DNA of 64,000 nucleotides from Pseudomonas urmiensis (GCF_014268815.2 NZ_JABWRE020000001.1:253001-317000), one strand, 5' to 3'. Positions 46,351-55,808 are shown, numbered from the stretch's first letter. The notes: a model not told the origin generated them from the letters alone. Program-made: numbers and translations.

Positions 46351-47160
46351 TTACGTGCGTGCACGCAGGGAAACTTGCTTCACATAGGCCTTGGGCGAAA
46401 GACCGGTGTGTTCGCGGAACGCTTTGTAGAACGCCGACAGCGAGTTGAAACCGGCGCTGAAGGCCAGCTCGTCCATGGTCGAGGCGACGCTGTCATCGTC
46501 CAGCCCGGCCAGCAAATGTTGCAGGCGGGCTTGGTTGACGTAGCGATAGAAGCTCTGGCCGAGCACTTGATTGAGCAGGTAGGAGATCTGGTTGCGGCTG
46601 TAGCCGCTCTCTTTGGCAACCCGCTGCAAGTCCAGTTCGGGGTCCAGATAGGGGCGCTGGCGCTGGAAATAGTGCTCAAGGTCCTGGGCCATGGTGCTCA
46701 GTTGCCTGGGCGACAAGCCCAGGCGGCTGGTAGCCGGGCGCGAGCTGGCGCCGCTGAGCCCCTGCGTGTTCTGGCGCACCAGGGTGGCGTACTCGTTGAC
46801 CCGCCAGATCAAGCCGTCCTTGACCGTGATCGCTTCGCTGGATTGGAACGCGGCCAGGCCGTCGCCGCCCTGCACGGTGACCTGGTACTGGATGAACGCA
46901 GTACAGCCATCGACGCGGATGCGATCGCTATGGACGATGTCCTCGCCGGCTTCGTGGGGCAGGCACACGCGTACGTAGTCGCGTAGCGCCTGGTAGTTGA
47001 GCACGCGGTTCTGGAAAAAGTCGTGGTACTCGACGTCCGGGTGATACAGCGCCATCACCCCGTCGAGGTCTCGGTGCTTCCAGCACAGGTGGTAGCGCAG
47101 GACCGTTGCGGCGGTGATCGGCGTTTGTTCAGGGCCGTCGGGGAGTGTGCTCGGGATCAT
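46351..47160 (-). CDS. AraC-family regulator with an NTF2/SnoaL-like N-terminal domain
   Basis: A 269-residue regulator. Residues about 12-130 look like an NTF2/SnoaL-like fold (LRYHLCWKHRDLDGVMALYHPDVEYHD, then a beta-rich stretch to WRVNEYATLVRQ), an uncommon sensor for this family. The C-terminal 110 residues hold two AraC helix-turn-helix motifs (DLQRVAKESGYSRNQISYLLNQ; TMDELAFSAGFNSLSAFYKAFREHTGLSPKAYVKQ). The ATG at 47160 is the best start; the frame extends further up through a REP region. It precedes the flavoprotein gene in the same direction by 63 bases and may control that unit. Confidence 0.85.
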   Translation of the reverse strand: MIPSTLPDGPEQTPITAATVLRYHLCWKHRDLDGVMALYHPDVEYHDFFQNRVLNYQALRDYVRVCLPHEAGEDIVHSDRIRVDGCTAFIQYQVTVQGGDGLAAFQSSEAITVKDGLIWRVNEYATLVRQNTQGLSGASSRPATSRLGLSPRQLSTMAQDLEHYFQRQRPYLDPELDLQRVAKESGYSRNQISYLLNQVLGQSFYRYVNQARLQHLLAGLDDDSVASTMDELAFSAGFNSLSAFYKAFREHTGLSPKAYVKQVSLRART

Positions 47161-47183
47161 GCAAGTGATGGTGCCGGTGAGAT

Positions 47184-47260
47184 CATCGCGGGGCAAGCCC
47201 GCTCCCGCACATTTTGCCACTGTGTCAGGGGTCTGGTGAGAGCGGGCTTGCCCCGCGATG
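47184..47260. repeat. Inverted REP pair
   Basis: catcgcggggcaagcccgct from 47184 and agcgggcttgccccgcgatg ending at 47260 are exact reverse complements across the core, upstream of the AraC gene. Confidence 0.88.
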
Positions 47261-47381
47261 AGTGCGCTGGACCTTGCATAAAACCCTGAGCTCAAAGCGC
47301 CAATCCGGGTGTTTTGCACGATCCTTACCAGCCTGATCCAGCTAACCCGTTGATTTGCCGTTGTGTAATTTTTTGACACAG

Positions 47382-47398
47382 TTGGCACAGCGCCTGCA
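47382..47398 (+). promoter_or_regulatory. Candidate sigma-54 (-24/-12) promoter
   Basis: ttggcacagcgcctgca contains TGGCAC and TGCA with exactly ten bases between GG and GC, the defining spacing of RpoN promoters. It lies 56 bases before the ATG at 47454. A TTGACA sits just upstream (47373-47378) but has no good -10 box. Confidence 0.5.
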
Positions 47399-47453
47399 CC
47401 GCCCTAAGTGCAAAGCACATGGAATCGTTGCTCACCACAAAAGGCGCTGAATC

Positions 47454-48410
47454 ATGATTACCACTGCCGATCTGCCAACCACCGTCGCCGAGGGCCCGAA
47501 TCGCTCGGGTGTGTCCTGGGCGGCGATCTTCGCGGGTGCCGCTGCGGCGGCCGCCTTGTCATTGATCCTGATGATCCTCGGCGCAGGCCTGGGGTTCGCT
47601 GCGACTTCCCCCTGGGCCCATGAGGGCGCCAGTGCCAAGGCGCTGGGTATTTCCACCATCGTCTGGCTGCTGGTCACACAGATTATCGCTTCGGGTGCCG
47701 GTGGCTACATCGCCGGGCGGCTGCGGGTGAAGTGGGCCAACCTGCACGGTGACGAGGTGTATTTCCGCGATACCGCCCATGGGCTGTTGGCCTGGGCAGT
47801 CGCTACATTGGTCGCCGCCATGTTGATCGTGGCCACCGCAGGCAATATCGCCAGTGCCGGTGCCCAGGCGGGCGCCGCTGCGGTGGGTGGAATGGCTGCC
47901 GCGTCGACCGCGGCGGTTGCCAAGGATGCCGGCGGGCCTGATGCCGATCCGATGGGTTACTACGTCGATGGCCTGTTCCGCAGCGAGGGCCCTGCGGCCG
48001 TCAGCGAAGATGCGGCCAATGCGGTGGCGGGGCGAATTGTCACCCGCGCCCTGAGCAATGGCGGGGCGATGGATCCGGCTGACCGCACTTATCTGGCGCA
48101 GTTGGTGGCGCAGCGTACCCGCTTGACCCAGGCCGAAGCCGAGGCGCGGGTCGATCAGGTCTATGCCCAGGTTCAGGAGGATGCACAAAAAGCCAAGGTT
48201 GCCGCTCAGCAAGCGGCAGACACGGCGGCCAAGGTGGCGGCGTGGACGGCGCTGTGGACCTTCATTGCGCTGCTGTGCGGTGCGTTTTTCGCAAGCTTCG
48301 CTGCCCTGTTCGGTGGTCGTCAGCGCGATCAAGCGCGCTGGATCGACGAGGATGGGCTGGGGTATGGCGAGCGGCGTGCGGTTAACGCTGGGACTGCGCC
48401 GATTCGCTAA
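47454..48410 (+). CDS. Conserved inner-membrane protein of unknown function
   Basis: A 318-residue membrane protein. It has hydrophobic segments at about 22-50, 66-85, 112-130 and 265-290, with Gly/Ala-rich GxxxG-like packing (GAAAAAALSLILMILGAGLGF). Between the third and fourth lies a soluble Ala-rich region of about 130 residues that looks like a coiled coil near its end (TQAEAEARVDQVYAQVQEDAQ). There is no recognised domain. It is followed by a tiny membrane peptide gene, 25 bases on, and a terminator. A sigma-54-like promoter lies upstream. Function unknown. Confidence 0.8.
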   Translation: MITTADLPTTVAEGPNRSGVSWAAIFAGAAAAAALSLILMILGAGLGFAATSPWAHEGASAKALGISTIVWLLVTQIIASGAGGYIAGRLRVKWANLHGDEVYFRDTAHGLLAWAVATLVAAMLIVATAGNIASAGAQAGAAAVGGMAAASTAAVAKDAGGPDADPMGYYVDGLFRSEGPAAVSEDAANAVAGRIVTRALSNGGAMDPADRTYLAQLVAQRTRLTQAEAEARVDQVYAQVQEDAQKAKVAAQQAADTAAKVAAWTALWTFIALLCGAFFASFAALFGGRQRDQARWIDEDGLGYGERRAVNAGTAPIR

Positions 48411-48435
48411 GGGTTAACGTTCGAGGAGAAACATC

Positions 48436-48510
48436 ATGCGCTCTATATTGCTGTGGATGCTTGGGGTACCGATTCCGGTGATCATTCTGATCGCGATCTT
48501 TATGCATTGA
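48436..48510 (+). CDS. 24-residue single-helix membrane peptide
   Basis: A very short gene: ATG at 48436 with GAGGAG seven bases upstream and a TGA at 48508. The product has a short N-terminus (MRSILLWM) and one hydrophobic stretch with prolines (GVPIPVIILIAIFMH), so it is probably inserted in the membrane. It lies 25 bases after the membrane protein gene and is followed within a few bases by a terminator, which supports it as the last gene of that unit. Function unknown. Confidence 0.7.
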   Translation: MRSILLWMLGVPIPVIILIAIFMH

Positions 48511-48513
48511 AGA

Positions 48514-48540
48514 TTTTGGGGCCGCAAAGCGGCCCCAAAA
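48514..48540. terminator. Bidirectional terminator
   Basis: ttttggggccgc / gcggccccaaaa is a 12-bp stem with loop aaa, with T/A runs on both sides. It separates the membrane-peptide unit from dppF, which converges. Confidence 0.85.
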
Positions 48541-48554
48541 AGCATCATGCCAAT

Positions 48555-49523
48555 CTAAAGAAACTGCTCCGCGTAATGACACGCCACCTGCCGCGTCCCA
48601 ACCTGGCGAAACGCCGGCACTTCCTTGCCACAGCGCTCCGTGGCATACGGGCAACGCTTGTGAAATGCACAACCATCCGGCGGATTGAGCGGGTTAGGCA
48701 GCTCCCCGGTGATGCGAATCTTCGGCTTCAACGGATCGGGATGAATCGCCGGCGTCGCCGACAGCAAGGCCTGGGTATAGGGATGCAGCGGTTTCTCGTA
48801 GATATCTTCCTTCGGCCCCATCTCCGCTGGCCTTCCTAAGTACATCACCAGCACCTGATCGGCCACATGCCGCACCACCGCCAGGTTGTGCGAGATGAAC
48901 ACGTAGGCGGTGTTGAACTGTTTTTGCAGGTCCATGAACAGGTTCAGCACCTGCGCCTGGATCGACACATCCAGCGCCGAGGTCGGCTCATCGGCCACCA
49001 GCACCTTGGGCTGCAACATCATCGCTCGGGCCAGGGCGATCCGCTGGCGCTGGCCACCGGAGAACATATGCGGATAACGCTGGTAATGCTCAGGGCGCAG
49101 GCCCACCTGCTGCATCATCGCCTGCACCCGTTCACGGCGCTCGGCCTTGCTCAGCGACGTGTTGATCAGCAGCGGCTCGGCCAACTGGTCGCCGATCTTC
49201 TGCCGCGGGTTGAGCGAGGCGTACGGGCTCTGGAAGACCATCTGTACGTCGCGGCGCAGTTGCTTGCGCTCGGCCTTGCTGGCGCCGTTGACTTCGGTGC
49301 CGGCGATCTGCAGCGAACCTGCGGTGGGCTCTTCGATCAAGGTCAGTGCGCGGGCCAGGGTCGACTTGCCACAACCGGACTCGCCCACTACGGCGAGGGT
49401 CTTGCCAGCCTCCAGCTCGAACGACACGCCATTGAGCGCACGTACCAGGGCGTGGCCTTTGAACAGGCCGCGGGACACTTCGTAATGGCGGGTCAGGTCA
49501 CGGGCGGTAAGCACGGCGGTCAT
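48555..49523 (-). CDS. dppF: Dipeptide ABC transporter ATP-binding protein DppF
   Basis: One of two ATPases of the dipeptide importer. The 322-residue protein has Walker A GESGCGKST, signature FSGGQRQRIALARAMML, Walker B VLVADEPTSALD, and the oligopeptide-type C-terminal cysteine domain (FHKRCPYATERCG) that can hold a 4Fe-4S cluster. The ATG at 49523 overlaps the dppD stop by three bases. It is the last gene of the dpp operon. Confidence 0.94.
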   Translation of the reverse strand: MTAVLTARDLTRHYEVSRGLFKGHALVRALNGVSFELEAGKTLAVVGESGCGKSTLARALTLIEEPTAGSLQIAGTEVNGASKAERKQLRRDVQMVFQSPYASLNPRQKIGDQLAEPLLINTSLSKAERRERVQAMMQQVGLRPEHYQRYPHMFSGGQRQRIALARAMMLQPKVLVADEPTSALDVSIQAQVLNLFMDLQKQFNTAYVFISHNLAVVRHVADQVLVMYLGRPAEMGPKEDIYEKPLHPYTQALLSATPAIHPDPLKPKIRITGELPNPLNPPDGCAFHKRCPYATERCGKEVPAFRQVGTRQVACHYAEQFL

Positions 49524-50491
49524 CACGCCACCTCCTGGTTCAGCGGATAGAAGCAACGCGCCAGGCTATGCGCCTGCGGGGCAAGAGGCGGGCGTTGGCG
49601 TCGGCAGTTGTCCTGCACATAAGGGCAGCGCGGCGACAGCAGGCAACCTTGCGGGCGGTCGTAACGGCCGGGGACGATACCGGGCAAGGTGGCCAGGCGC
49701 TCGGCGCCGATACTGTGCTCAGGAATGGCAGCCAGCAACGCCTCGCTGTAGGGGTGGGCAGGGAGGTCGAACAGCTCCGGTACCTGGCCGACTTCCACCG
49801 CTTGGCCGGCGTACATCACGCATACGCGCTTGGCCGTTTCAGCGACCACGGCCAGGTCGTGGGTGATCAGGATCAGGGCCATGTTGCGTTCTTTCTGCAA
49901 GTTGACCAGCAGCTCCATGATCTGCGCCTGGATGGTCACATCCAGCGCGGTGGTCGGCTCGTCGGCGATCAGCAGCTTGGGCTCGCCAGCAATGGCCATG
50001 GCGATTGCCACGCGCTGGCTCATGCCGCCGGAGAGCTGATGCGGGTAGGCATCCAGGCGGCTTTCGGCGGCAGGGATCTCGACCTTCTTGAGCAATTCGA
50101 GTGCCCGTTGGCGCGCCGCCTTGCCCTTCAGGCCCAGGTGTTGGCGCAGTACTTCTTCGATCTGGAAGCCTACGGTGTAGCTAGGGTTGAGCGCGGTCAT
50201 CGGGTCCTGGAAGACCATGGCGATGTCCTTGCCGACCACTTTGCGCCGCTGACGGCCGCTGAGCTTGAGCATGTCGATGCCAGCGAAGGTCATGGCATCG
50301 GCGGTGATCCGCCCCGGGGCGTCGATCAGGCCCATCAGGGCCATCATGGTCACCGACTTGCCGGAGCCTGATTCGCCGACGATGGCGACGATCTCGCCCG
50401 CGTCCACCGCCAGGTCCAAGCCGTCCACGACAGGTACGGCATCGGCGTCGCCGAAGCGCACATTGAGATTGTTGATCTGCAACAGTGACAT
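49523..50491 (-). CDS. dppD: Dipeptide ABC transporter ATP-binding protein DppD
   Basis: The second ATPase of the importer, 322 residues, with Walker [10 protein letters not shown], signature [15 protein letters not shown], Walker [13 protein letters not shown] and the C-terminal cysteine motif [14 protein letters not shown]. The ATG at 50491 ([15 protein letters not shown]) is preferred over an in-frame start 45 bases further up that overlaps dppC. Ten bases separate it from dppC. Confidence 0.94.
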   Translation of the reverse strand: MSLLQINNLNVRFGDADAVPVVDGLDLAVDAGEIVAIVGESGSGKSVTMMALMGLIDAPGRITADAMTFAGIDMLKLSGRQRRKVVGKDIAMVFQDPMTALNPSYTVGFQIEEVLRQHLGLKGKAARQRALELLKKVEIPAAESRLDAYPHQLSGGMSQRVAIAMAIAGEPKLLIADEPTTALDVTIQAQIMELLVNLQKERNMALILITHDLAVVAETAKRVCVMYAGQAVEVGQVPELFDLPAHPYSEALLAAIPEHSIGAERLATLPGIVPGRYDRPQGCLLSPRCPYVQDNCRRQRPPLAPQAHSLARCFYPLNQEVA

Positions 50492-50501
50492 GGCGTTCTC
50501 C

Positions 50502-51428
50502 TCAGGCGGCGTTCTTGAGTTTCGGGTCCAGCGCATCGCGCAGCCCGTCGCCCATCAGGTTGATTGCCAGCACACTGAGCAAAATGGTCAGGCCTGGCAG
50601 GCTCACCACCCACCAGGCGCGTTCGATGTAGTCGCGGGCCGAGGCCAGCATGGTGCCCCACTCAGGGGTAGGCGGTTGCACGCCAAGGCCAAGGAAGCCC
50701 AGCGCGGCGGCGTCGAGAATCGCCGAGGAGAAGCTCAAGGTCGCCTGCACGATCAGCGGCGCCATGCAGTTGGGCAGCACGGTGATGAACATCAGGCGCG
50801 GCAGGCTGGCGCCGGCCAGGCGGGCGGCGGTGACATAGTCGCGGTTGAGTTCACCCATCACCGCGGCGCGGGTCAGGCGCACGTAGGACGGCAGCGAGAC
50901 GATGGCGATGGCGATTACCGTGTTGATCAGCCCAGGGCCGAGGATGGCGACGATCGCCACTGCCAGCAGCAGCGACGGCAGCGCCAGCATGACGTCCATC
51001 AGGCGCATGATCGATGGGCCGAGGATGCGCGGGAAGAACCCGCCAAGCAGACCGAGGAAGATCCCCGGAATCAACGACATCACCACCGACGACAGGCCGA
51101 TCAGCAGCGACAGCCGTGCGCCCTGGATCAACCGCGAAAGCAGGTCGCGGCCCAGCTCGTCGGTGCCGAGGATAAATTGCCAGGTGCCGCCTTCAAGCCA
51201 TACCGGCGGGGTCAGCAAGAAATCGCGGTACTGCTCGCTGGGGTTGTGCGGGGCCACCCATGGCGCGAACAGTGCGCAGAACACCACCAGGCACATGAAC
51301 GCCAGGCCCGCCACCGCGCCTTTGTTGCGCGAGAACGCCTGCCAGAATTCTTTGTACGGCGAGGGGTAGAGCAGGCTCTGGTCGACCGGGCTGGGCGGGG
51401 TCACGGAGTTTGGAATCGGGCTAGTCAT
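50502..51428 (-). CDS. dppC: Dipeptide ABC transporter permease DppC
   Basis: An inner-membrane permease of 308 residues with an N-terminal OppC-type segment ([33 protein letters not shown]) and the binding-protein-dependent transport domain with the EAA-type loop ([23 protein letters not shown]). Nine bases separate it from dppB. Length is usual. Confidence 0.94.
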   Translation of the reverse strand: MTSPIPNSVTPPSPVDQSLLYPSPYKEFWQAFSRNKGAVAGLAFMCLVVFCALFAPWVAPHNPSEQYRDFLLTPPVWLEGGTWQFILGTDELGRDLLSRLIQGARLSLLIGLSSVVMSLIPGIFLGLLGGFFPRILGPSIMRLMDVMLALPSLLLAVAIVAILGPGLINTVIAIAIVSLPSYVRLTRAAVMGELNRDYVTAARLAGASLPRLMFITVLPNCMAPLIVQATLSFSSAILDAAALGFLGLGVQPPTPEWGTMLASARDYIERAWWVVSLPGLTILLSVLAINLMGDGLRDALDPKLKNAA

Positions 51429-51437
51429 GACGAGGCC

Positions 51438-52448
51438 TCAGCGCTGATGACGGATGCGTGGGTTGGCCAGGCCGTAGAGGATATCCACGACGAAGTTGAC
51501 CAGGATTACCAGGCAGGCGATCAACAGGATGCCGTTCTGGACCACGGGGTAGTCACGGGCGCCGATGGCTTCGATCAGCCATTTGCCGATGCCCGGCCAG
51601 GAGAAGATGGTTTCGGTGAGCACCGCGCCGGCCAGCAAGGTGCCGACTTGCAGGCCGAACACAGTGAGCACCGGGATCAGTGCGTTGCGCAGGCCATGCA
51701 CGAACACCACGCGGGCTGGCGACAGGCCTTTGGCGCGCGCGGTGCGGATGTAGTCTTCGCGCAGCACTTCGAGCATCGACGAGCGGGTCATGCGGGCGAT
51801 CACCGCCAGCGGAATGGTGCCGAGCACGATGGCCGGCAGGATCAGGTGCATCACCGCGTCCTTGAACGCGCCTTGTTCATCGCTGAGCAGGGTGTCGATG
51901 AGCATGAAGCCGGTCTTCGGCTCGATGTCGTAGAGCAGATCGATCCGCCCCGACACAGGCGTCCAGCCCAGGCTCACGGAGAAGAACATGATCAGGATCA
52001 GGCCCCACCAGAAGATCGGCATCGAGTAGCCAGCCAGCGAGATGCCCATCACCCCATGGTCGAACAGCGAGCCGCGCTTGAGCGCGGCAATCACCCCGGC
52101 CAGCAGGCCGACGATGCCGGCAAACAGCAGGGCGGCGAAAGCCAGTTCGAGGGTGGCCGGGAACAGCGTGGTGAACTCGTTCCACACGCTTTCACGGGTG
52201 CGCAGGGACTCGCCCAGGTCACCCTGGGCCAGCTTGCCGACGTAGTCCAGGTACTGGGCTGGCAGCGGCTTGTTCAGGCCCAGGCGCTCCATGGCCTGGG
52301 CATGCATCTCGGGGTCGACCCTGCGCTCGCCCATCATCACTTCCACCGGGTCGCCGGGGATCAGGCGTATGAGCGCAAAGGTCAGCAAGGTGATGCCGAA
52401 AAACGTCGGAATCAACAGGCCTAGGCGCCGGGCAATAAAACTCAACAT
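51438..52448 (-). CDS. dppB: Dipeptide ABC transporter permease DppB
   Basis: A 336-residue permease with six membrane helices (MLSFIARRLGLLIPTFFGITLLTFALIRLIPGDP at the start, typical of DppB/OppB) and the docking loop DYIRTARAKGLSPARVVFVHGLRNALIPVL. It lies 88 bases after the binding-protein gene upstream, in the same direction. Confidence 0.94.
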   Translation of the reverse strand: MLSFIARRLGLLIPTFFGITLLTFALIRLIPGDPVEVMMGERRVDPEMHAQAMERLGLNKPLPAQYLDYVGKLAQGDLGESLRTRESVWNEFTTLFPATLELAFAALLFAGIVGLLAGVIAALKRGSLFDHGVMGISLAGYSMPIFWWGLILIMFFSVSLGWTPVSGRIDLLYDIEPKTGFMLIDTLLSDEQGAFKDAVMHLILPAIVLGTIPLAVIARMTRSSMLEVLREDYIRTARAKGLSPARVVFVHGLRNALIPVLTVFGLQVGTLLAGAVLTETIFSWPGIGKWLIEAIGARDYPVVQNGILLIACLVILVNFVVDILYGLANPRIRHQR

Positions 52449-52536
52449 TGTCTGGGTTACCTCATCAGGCTGGACTTGCCAGCCGGTTAGAGCATGCCGC
52501 CGGTGCCCGTGTGGGTTGCCGGCGGTCGTTATTGTT

Positions 52537-54132
52537 CTACTTCACCCGGGTAGTGGCGAAGTTGTTATTGGTCAGAGGGTTGATGTGATAACCCTCCACG
52601 TTCTCACGCATGGCTGTGAACATCTTCGGATGAGCCATGCTGATCCAAGGCTGGTCCTCATCGTACACCGCCAAGGCCTTGAAATAGAGGCTTGCGCGCT
52701 CATCGTTGTCGATCACTTCACGGGCGCGGGTAATCAGCTGTTGGAACTTAGGGTTGCACCAGCGCGCATAGTTCTCGCCGCTTTTGGCCGCATCGCAGCT
52801 GAGCAGTGGGCTGAGGAAGTTGTCCGGGTCGCCGTTGTCGCCGGCCCAACCGGTGGAAACCATGTCCGCCTCGCCATTCTTGGCCCGGCGCAGCATCTCG
52901 GCCCACTCCATCACGCGGATGTCGAGCTTGATGCCGATCTTGGCCAGGTCGGCCTGGAGCATCTCGGCCGACAGGCGCGGATTGGGATTGGTCGGGCCGC
53001 CGCCATTGCGGGTGAACAAGGTCAGTACAGTGCCTTCTGGAACGCCAGCCTCCTTGAGCAAGGCGCGGGCTTTATCCAGGTCGCGAGGTGGATTCTTGTT
53101 GTTGGTATTGAAGCCGATCATGGTCGGCGGATAGGGATTGACCCCGACCAGCGCATTGCCTTTGCCAAACAACTGATCGACATGGGTCTGGCGGTCGAAG
53201 GCCATGTCGATGGCCTTGCGCACGCGTACATCGCGCAGGTACTTGTGCTCGGTATTGAGGGCGATGTAGCCGGTCACCAGGGCTTCCATTTCGGCGACCT
53301 TGAGTTTCGGGTCGGTCTTGATCGAAGGCACATCATCGGGCTTGGGATAGAGCGCCACCTGACATTCGTTGGCGCGCAGCTTTTGCAGGCGCACGTTGCT
53401 GTCGGTAGCGATGGCGAAGATCAGCGCATCGGCCGGGGGCTTGCCGCGAAAGTACTCAGGGTTGGGCTTGAAGCGGACCTGGGCGTCCTTGTTGTAGCGT
53501 TGGAAGATGAACGGGCCGGTACCGATGGGCTTGCTGTTGAGCTCGCCGGTTCTGCCGGCCTTGAGCAACAGGTCGCCATATTCGGCGGAGTAGATCGAGG
53601 TGAAGGCCATCGCCATGTCGCGCAGGAACGGCGCCTCGGGGCGATTGAGGGTGAACACCACGGTGTGCGCGTCGGTCTTTTCCACCGACTTGAGCAGGTC
53701 CTTGAAGGCCATGCTTTCAAAATACGGGTAGCCGACGCTGGTCTTGTCGTGCCACGGATGGTTCGGATCGAGCTGGCGGCGAATGCTCCACAGCACGTCG
53801 TCGGCATTGAAGTCGCGGGTCGGCTTGAAGTAGTCGGTGGTGTGGAATTTCACCCCTTGGCGCAAGTGGAAGGTGTAGCTCAGGCCGTCGTCGCTGACCT
53901 CCCAGCGTTCGGCCAGGGCCGGCTGGATATCGGTGGTGCCCGGCTTGAAATCGACCAGGCGGTTGAACAAGGTCTCGGCCGAGGCATCGGCGGTGACCGC
54001 GGTGGTGTACTGGACGATGTCAAAGCCTTCCGGGCTGGCCTCGGTGCACACCACCAGTGGCTTGGCGGCCAGATGACTGGCGGCGCCGAGGATAACCGCT
54101 GCCAGGGCAGCGCGTAGCGGTAGAGATCTCAT
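52537..54132 (-). CDS. dppA: Dipeptide ABC transporter substrate-binding protein (DppA, nearest to dppBCDF)
   Basis: A periplasmic SBP_bac_5 protein of 531 residues with a signal peptide (PLRAALAAVILGAASHLAA). Family motifs include LVVCTEASPEGFDIVQYTTA, SYTFHLRQGVKFH and FNADDVLWSIRRQLDP; RNGGGPTNPNPRLSAEMLQADLAKIGI marks the C-terminal lobe. The start at 54132 opens the signal peptide and follows GGGAGGTTCC. It is the most diverged of the three binding proteins in this locus and the one directly upstream of dppB. Confidence 0.92.
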   Translation of the reverse strand: MRSLPLRAALAAVILGAASHLAAKPLVVCTEASPEGFDIVQYTTAVTADASAETLFNRLVDFKPGTTDIQPALAERWEVSDDGLSYTFHLRQGVKFHTTDYFKPTRDFNADDVLWSIRRQLDPNHPWHDKTSVGYPYFESMAFKDLLKSVEKTDAHTVVFTLNRPEAPFLRDMAMAFTSIYSAEYGDLLLKAGRTGELNSKPIGTGPFIFQRYNKDAQVRFKPNPEYFRGKPPADALIFAIATDSNVRLQKLRANECQVALYPKPDDVPSIKTDPKLKVAEMEALVTGYIALNTEHKYLRDVRVRKAIDMAFDRQTHVDQLFGKGNALVGVNPYPPTMIGFNTNNKNPPRDLDKARALLKEAGVPEGTVLTLFTRNGGGPTNPNPRLSAEMLQADLAKIGIKLDIRVMEWAEMLRRAKNGEADMVSTGWAGDNGDPDNFLSPLLSCDAAKSGENYARWCNPKFQQLITRAREVIDNDERASLYFKALAVYDEDQPWISMAHPKMFTAMRENVEGYHINPLTNNNFATTRVK

Positions 54133-54203
54133 GGAACCTCCCTGCAGTGATGATTCCAGCGTAGCCGCCACGGCCCGCCTGACGCGAGCCGTGGCGTCAA
54201 CGG

Positions 54204-55583
54204 TCAGAGGATGTTGAACGGAATGGTGGTGACGATACGCAGCTCGTCCAGGCTACCGTCGGCCTGGGCCTTGCTCGCCCGGTGCGCGGTGTAGGTGGCG
54301 CGGATGCTGGTGTCTTTCAGTGGCCCACTCTGCACCGCATAGGTGGTGCCGATACCCCACTCATAGTGGGTCTCGCCGTCCATGCCGCGCACATTGTAGG
54401 CATTGCCGCGGTAGTGCGTGCCGTCGATGCCCCAGCCACGAGCGTTGTACAGGTTGAACTTGAGCCCTGGCACGCCGTAAGGCGCCATGTTCAGCACGTA
54501 GGAGAGCTGCAGCGATTTCTCGTTGGGGCCGTTGAAGTCCGACAGCAGCGAGTTGGCCAGGTAGATGCCGTTGGTCTCGTGCAGGTAGTCGAAATACTCG
54601 TTGCCATTCACTTGCTGCCAGGAGGCAGTGAGGGTGTGCGCCTGGTGGGTCAGACCGAACGACAGGCTGTAGGTGTCGTTGTCGATTTCGCCCATCTTCT
54701 TGCTGCCTTCATCCACGGTCTTGTAGTAGTTAAGACCCGTGGTCAGGCTCAGTACCGCGCTGTCGCCAAGCACATGGTTGGCGCCGAAGTAGTACTGGTT
54801 CCAGAAGTCGTCGACCTTGGTGGCATACAGGCTGGTGGTCAAACTCTTGAACGGCTGGTAGTTGACCCCGGCCGTGCTCGCGCGGTCGGTCTCTACCCCG
54901 GCGGCGCCGTACTCGCTGCGGAATTTGCTCAGGCTCTGCTCGGTGCGCGGCGAGACGCGGTCGAAGCTGCCCAGGTCGAACGACAAGTTGTCGAACTCGG
55001 CGCTGTGCAGGCTCACACCTTGGAAGCTCGAGGGCAGGGCGCGGTTGCCGATGTAGGCGATCATCGGCGTGTCGAGCGACTGGCGGCCGACGGTCAGGGT
55101 GGTATTGGAGATGCGTGCCTTGATATTGGCCAGGCCCGCCTTGCTCCATTGGCCGACCGGGTCGCCGTCGCTGTGGGTCAGGGTGCGGTTGTTGGGCCCG
55201 GCGATGGCGGCGCGGCCGCGTTCCAGGGCAATGGCGTTGTAGGCCGCGACTTCAGTGGCGAAGCCCACGGTGCCTTGGGTGAAGCCCGAGCTGTAGTTGA
55301 GGATGGTGCCCTGCACCCAGTTGTCGCGGCTGTGGGTGTCGTGGCGGCTGCCGTCGCTCTTGCTGTACTGCCACAGCGGTGCGCGGGTGGCGCGTTCGCG
55401 GGCGTACCAGTTGCGGGTGCTGCCGGTCAGGCTCTGGCCCTCGAAGAAGCCGCTTGCCTCGGCTTGTTCGCTGGACGCTTTGAGGCTCAGCGGGAAGAAC
55501 GCCTGGCTGGCCGGTTCGGCCTGGGCGAGGGCGCTAAAGGCGCTGACCGACAGGGCTAGTGCGGTGGTGGTAATGGGTCTCAA
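54204..55583 (-). CDS. opdP: OprD-family porin (OpdP-like)
   Basis: An outer-membrane porin of 459 residues with a signal peptide (ALALSVSAFSALAQAEPA) and the OprD barrel pattern (FFEGQSLTGSTRNWYARE; GFATEVAAYNAIALERGRA; GLKFNLYNARGWGIDG). In P. aeruginosa the porin at this position (OpdP) admits small peptides. Here it lies between two binding-protein genes, so it likely supplies peptides to Dpp. The start is TTG at 55583 with GGGAG eight bases upstream; the nearby ATG is out of frame. Confidence 0.88.
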   Translation of the reverse strand: MRPITTTALALSVSAFSALAQAEPASQAFFPLSLKASSEQAEASGFFEGQSLTGSTRNWYARERATRAPLWQYSKSDGSRHDTHSRDNWVQGTILNYSSGFTQGTVGFATEVAAYNAIALERGRAAIAGPNNRTLTHSDGDPVGQWSKAGLANIKARISNTTLTVGRQSLDTPMIAYIGNRALPSSFQGVSLHSAEFDNLSFDLGSFDRVSPRTEQSLSKFRSEYGAAGVETDRASTAGVNYQPFKSLTTSLYATKVDDFWNQYYFGANHVLGDSAVLSLTTGLNYYKTVDEGSKKMGEIDNDTYSLSFGLTHQAHTLTASWQQVNGNEYFDYLHETNGIYLANSLLSDFNGPNEKSLQLSYVLNMAPYGVPGLKFNLYNARGWGIDGTHYRGNAYNVRGMDGETHYEWGIGTTYAVQSGPLKDTSIRATYTAHRASKAQADGSLDELRIVTTIPFNIL

Positions 55584-55700
55584 GGTGAAAGCTCCCTTTC
55601 ATTTTTTTAGTTATCGACCTGCCTTGTGAGCAGGCGCTGTTGCGGTGGTGCTGGGGTTGCCGCGGGGTGACCGGGCAAGTTCGGGGGGCAAGGATTCGCT

Positions 55701-55794
55701 GCCGGCCTCATCGCGGGGCAAGCCCGTTCCCACGTACGCGAGACGCGTGGGCATCGGCTGCGTGGGAGCGGGCTTGCCCCGCGATGAGGCCGGC
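55701..55794. repeat. Long inverted REP pair (34-bp arms)
   Basis: Arms 55701-55734 and 55761-55794 are reverse complements at 33 of 34 positions (gccggcctcatcgcggggca onward), with a 26-base centre. The hairpin lies inside the dpp locus between a binding-protein gene and opdP, both on the minus strand. Confidence 0.9.
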
Positions 55795-55808
55795 ACCGAC
55801 TGGCTAAA

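Noticed and set aside
50265..52424. A 719-codon plus-strand open frame opposite dppC and dppB
   Set aside because: It is a shadow of two clear permease genes; the product is full of Gln, His and Arg with no domain.
52270..54117. A 615-codon plus-strand frame opposite dppA, and similar ones at 54282 and 55866
   Set aside because: All are antisense to signal-peptide-bearing binding proteins or a porin with clear family motifs.
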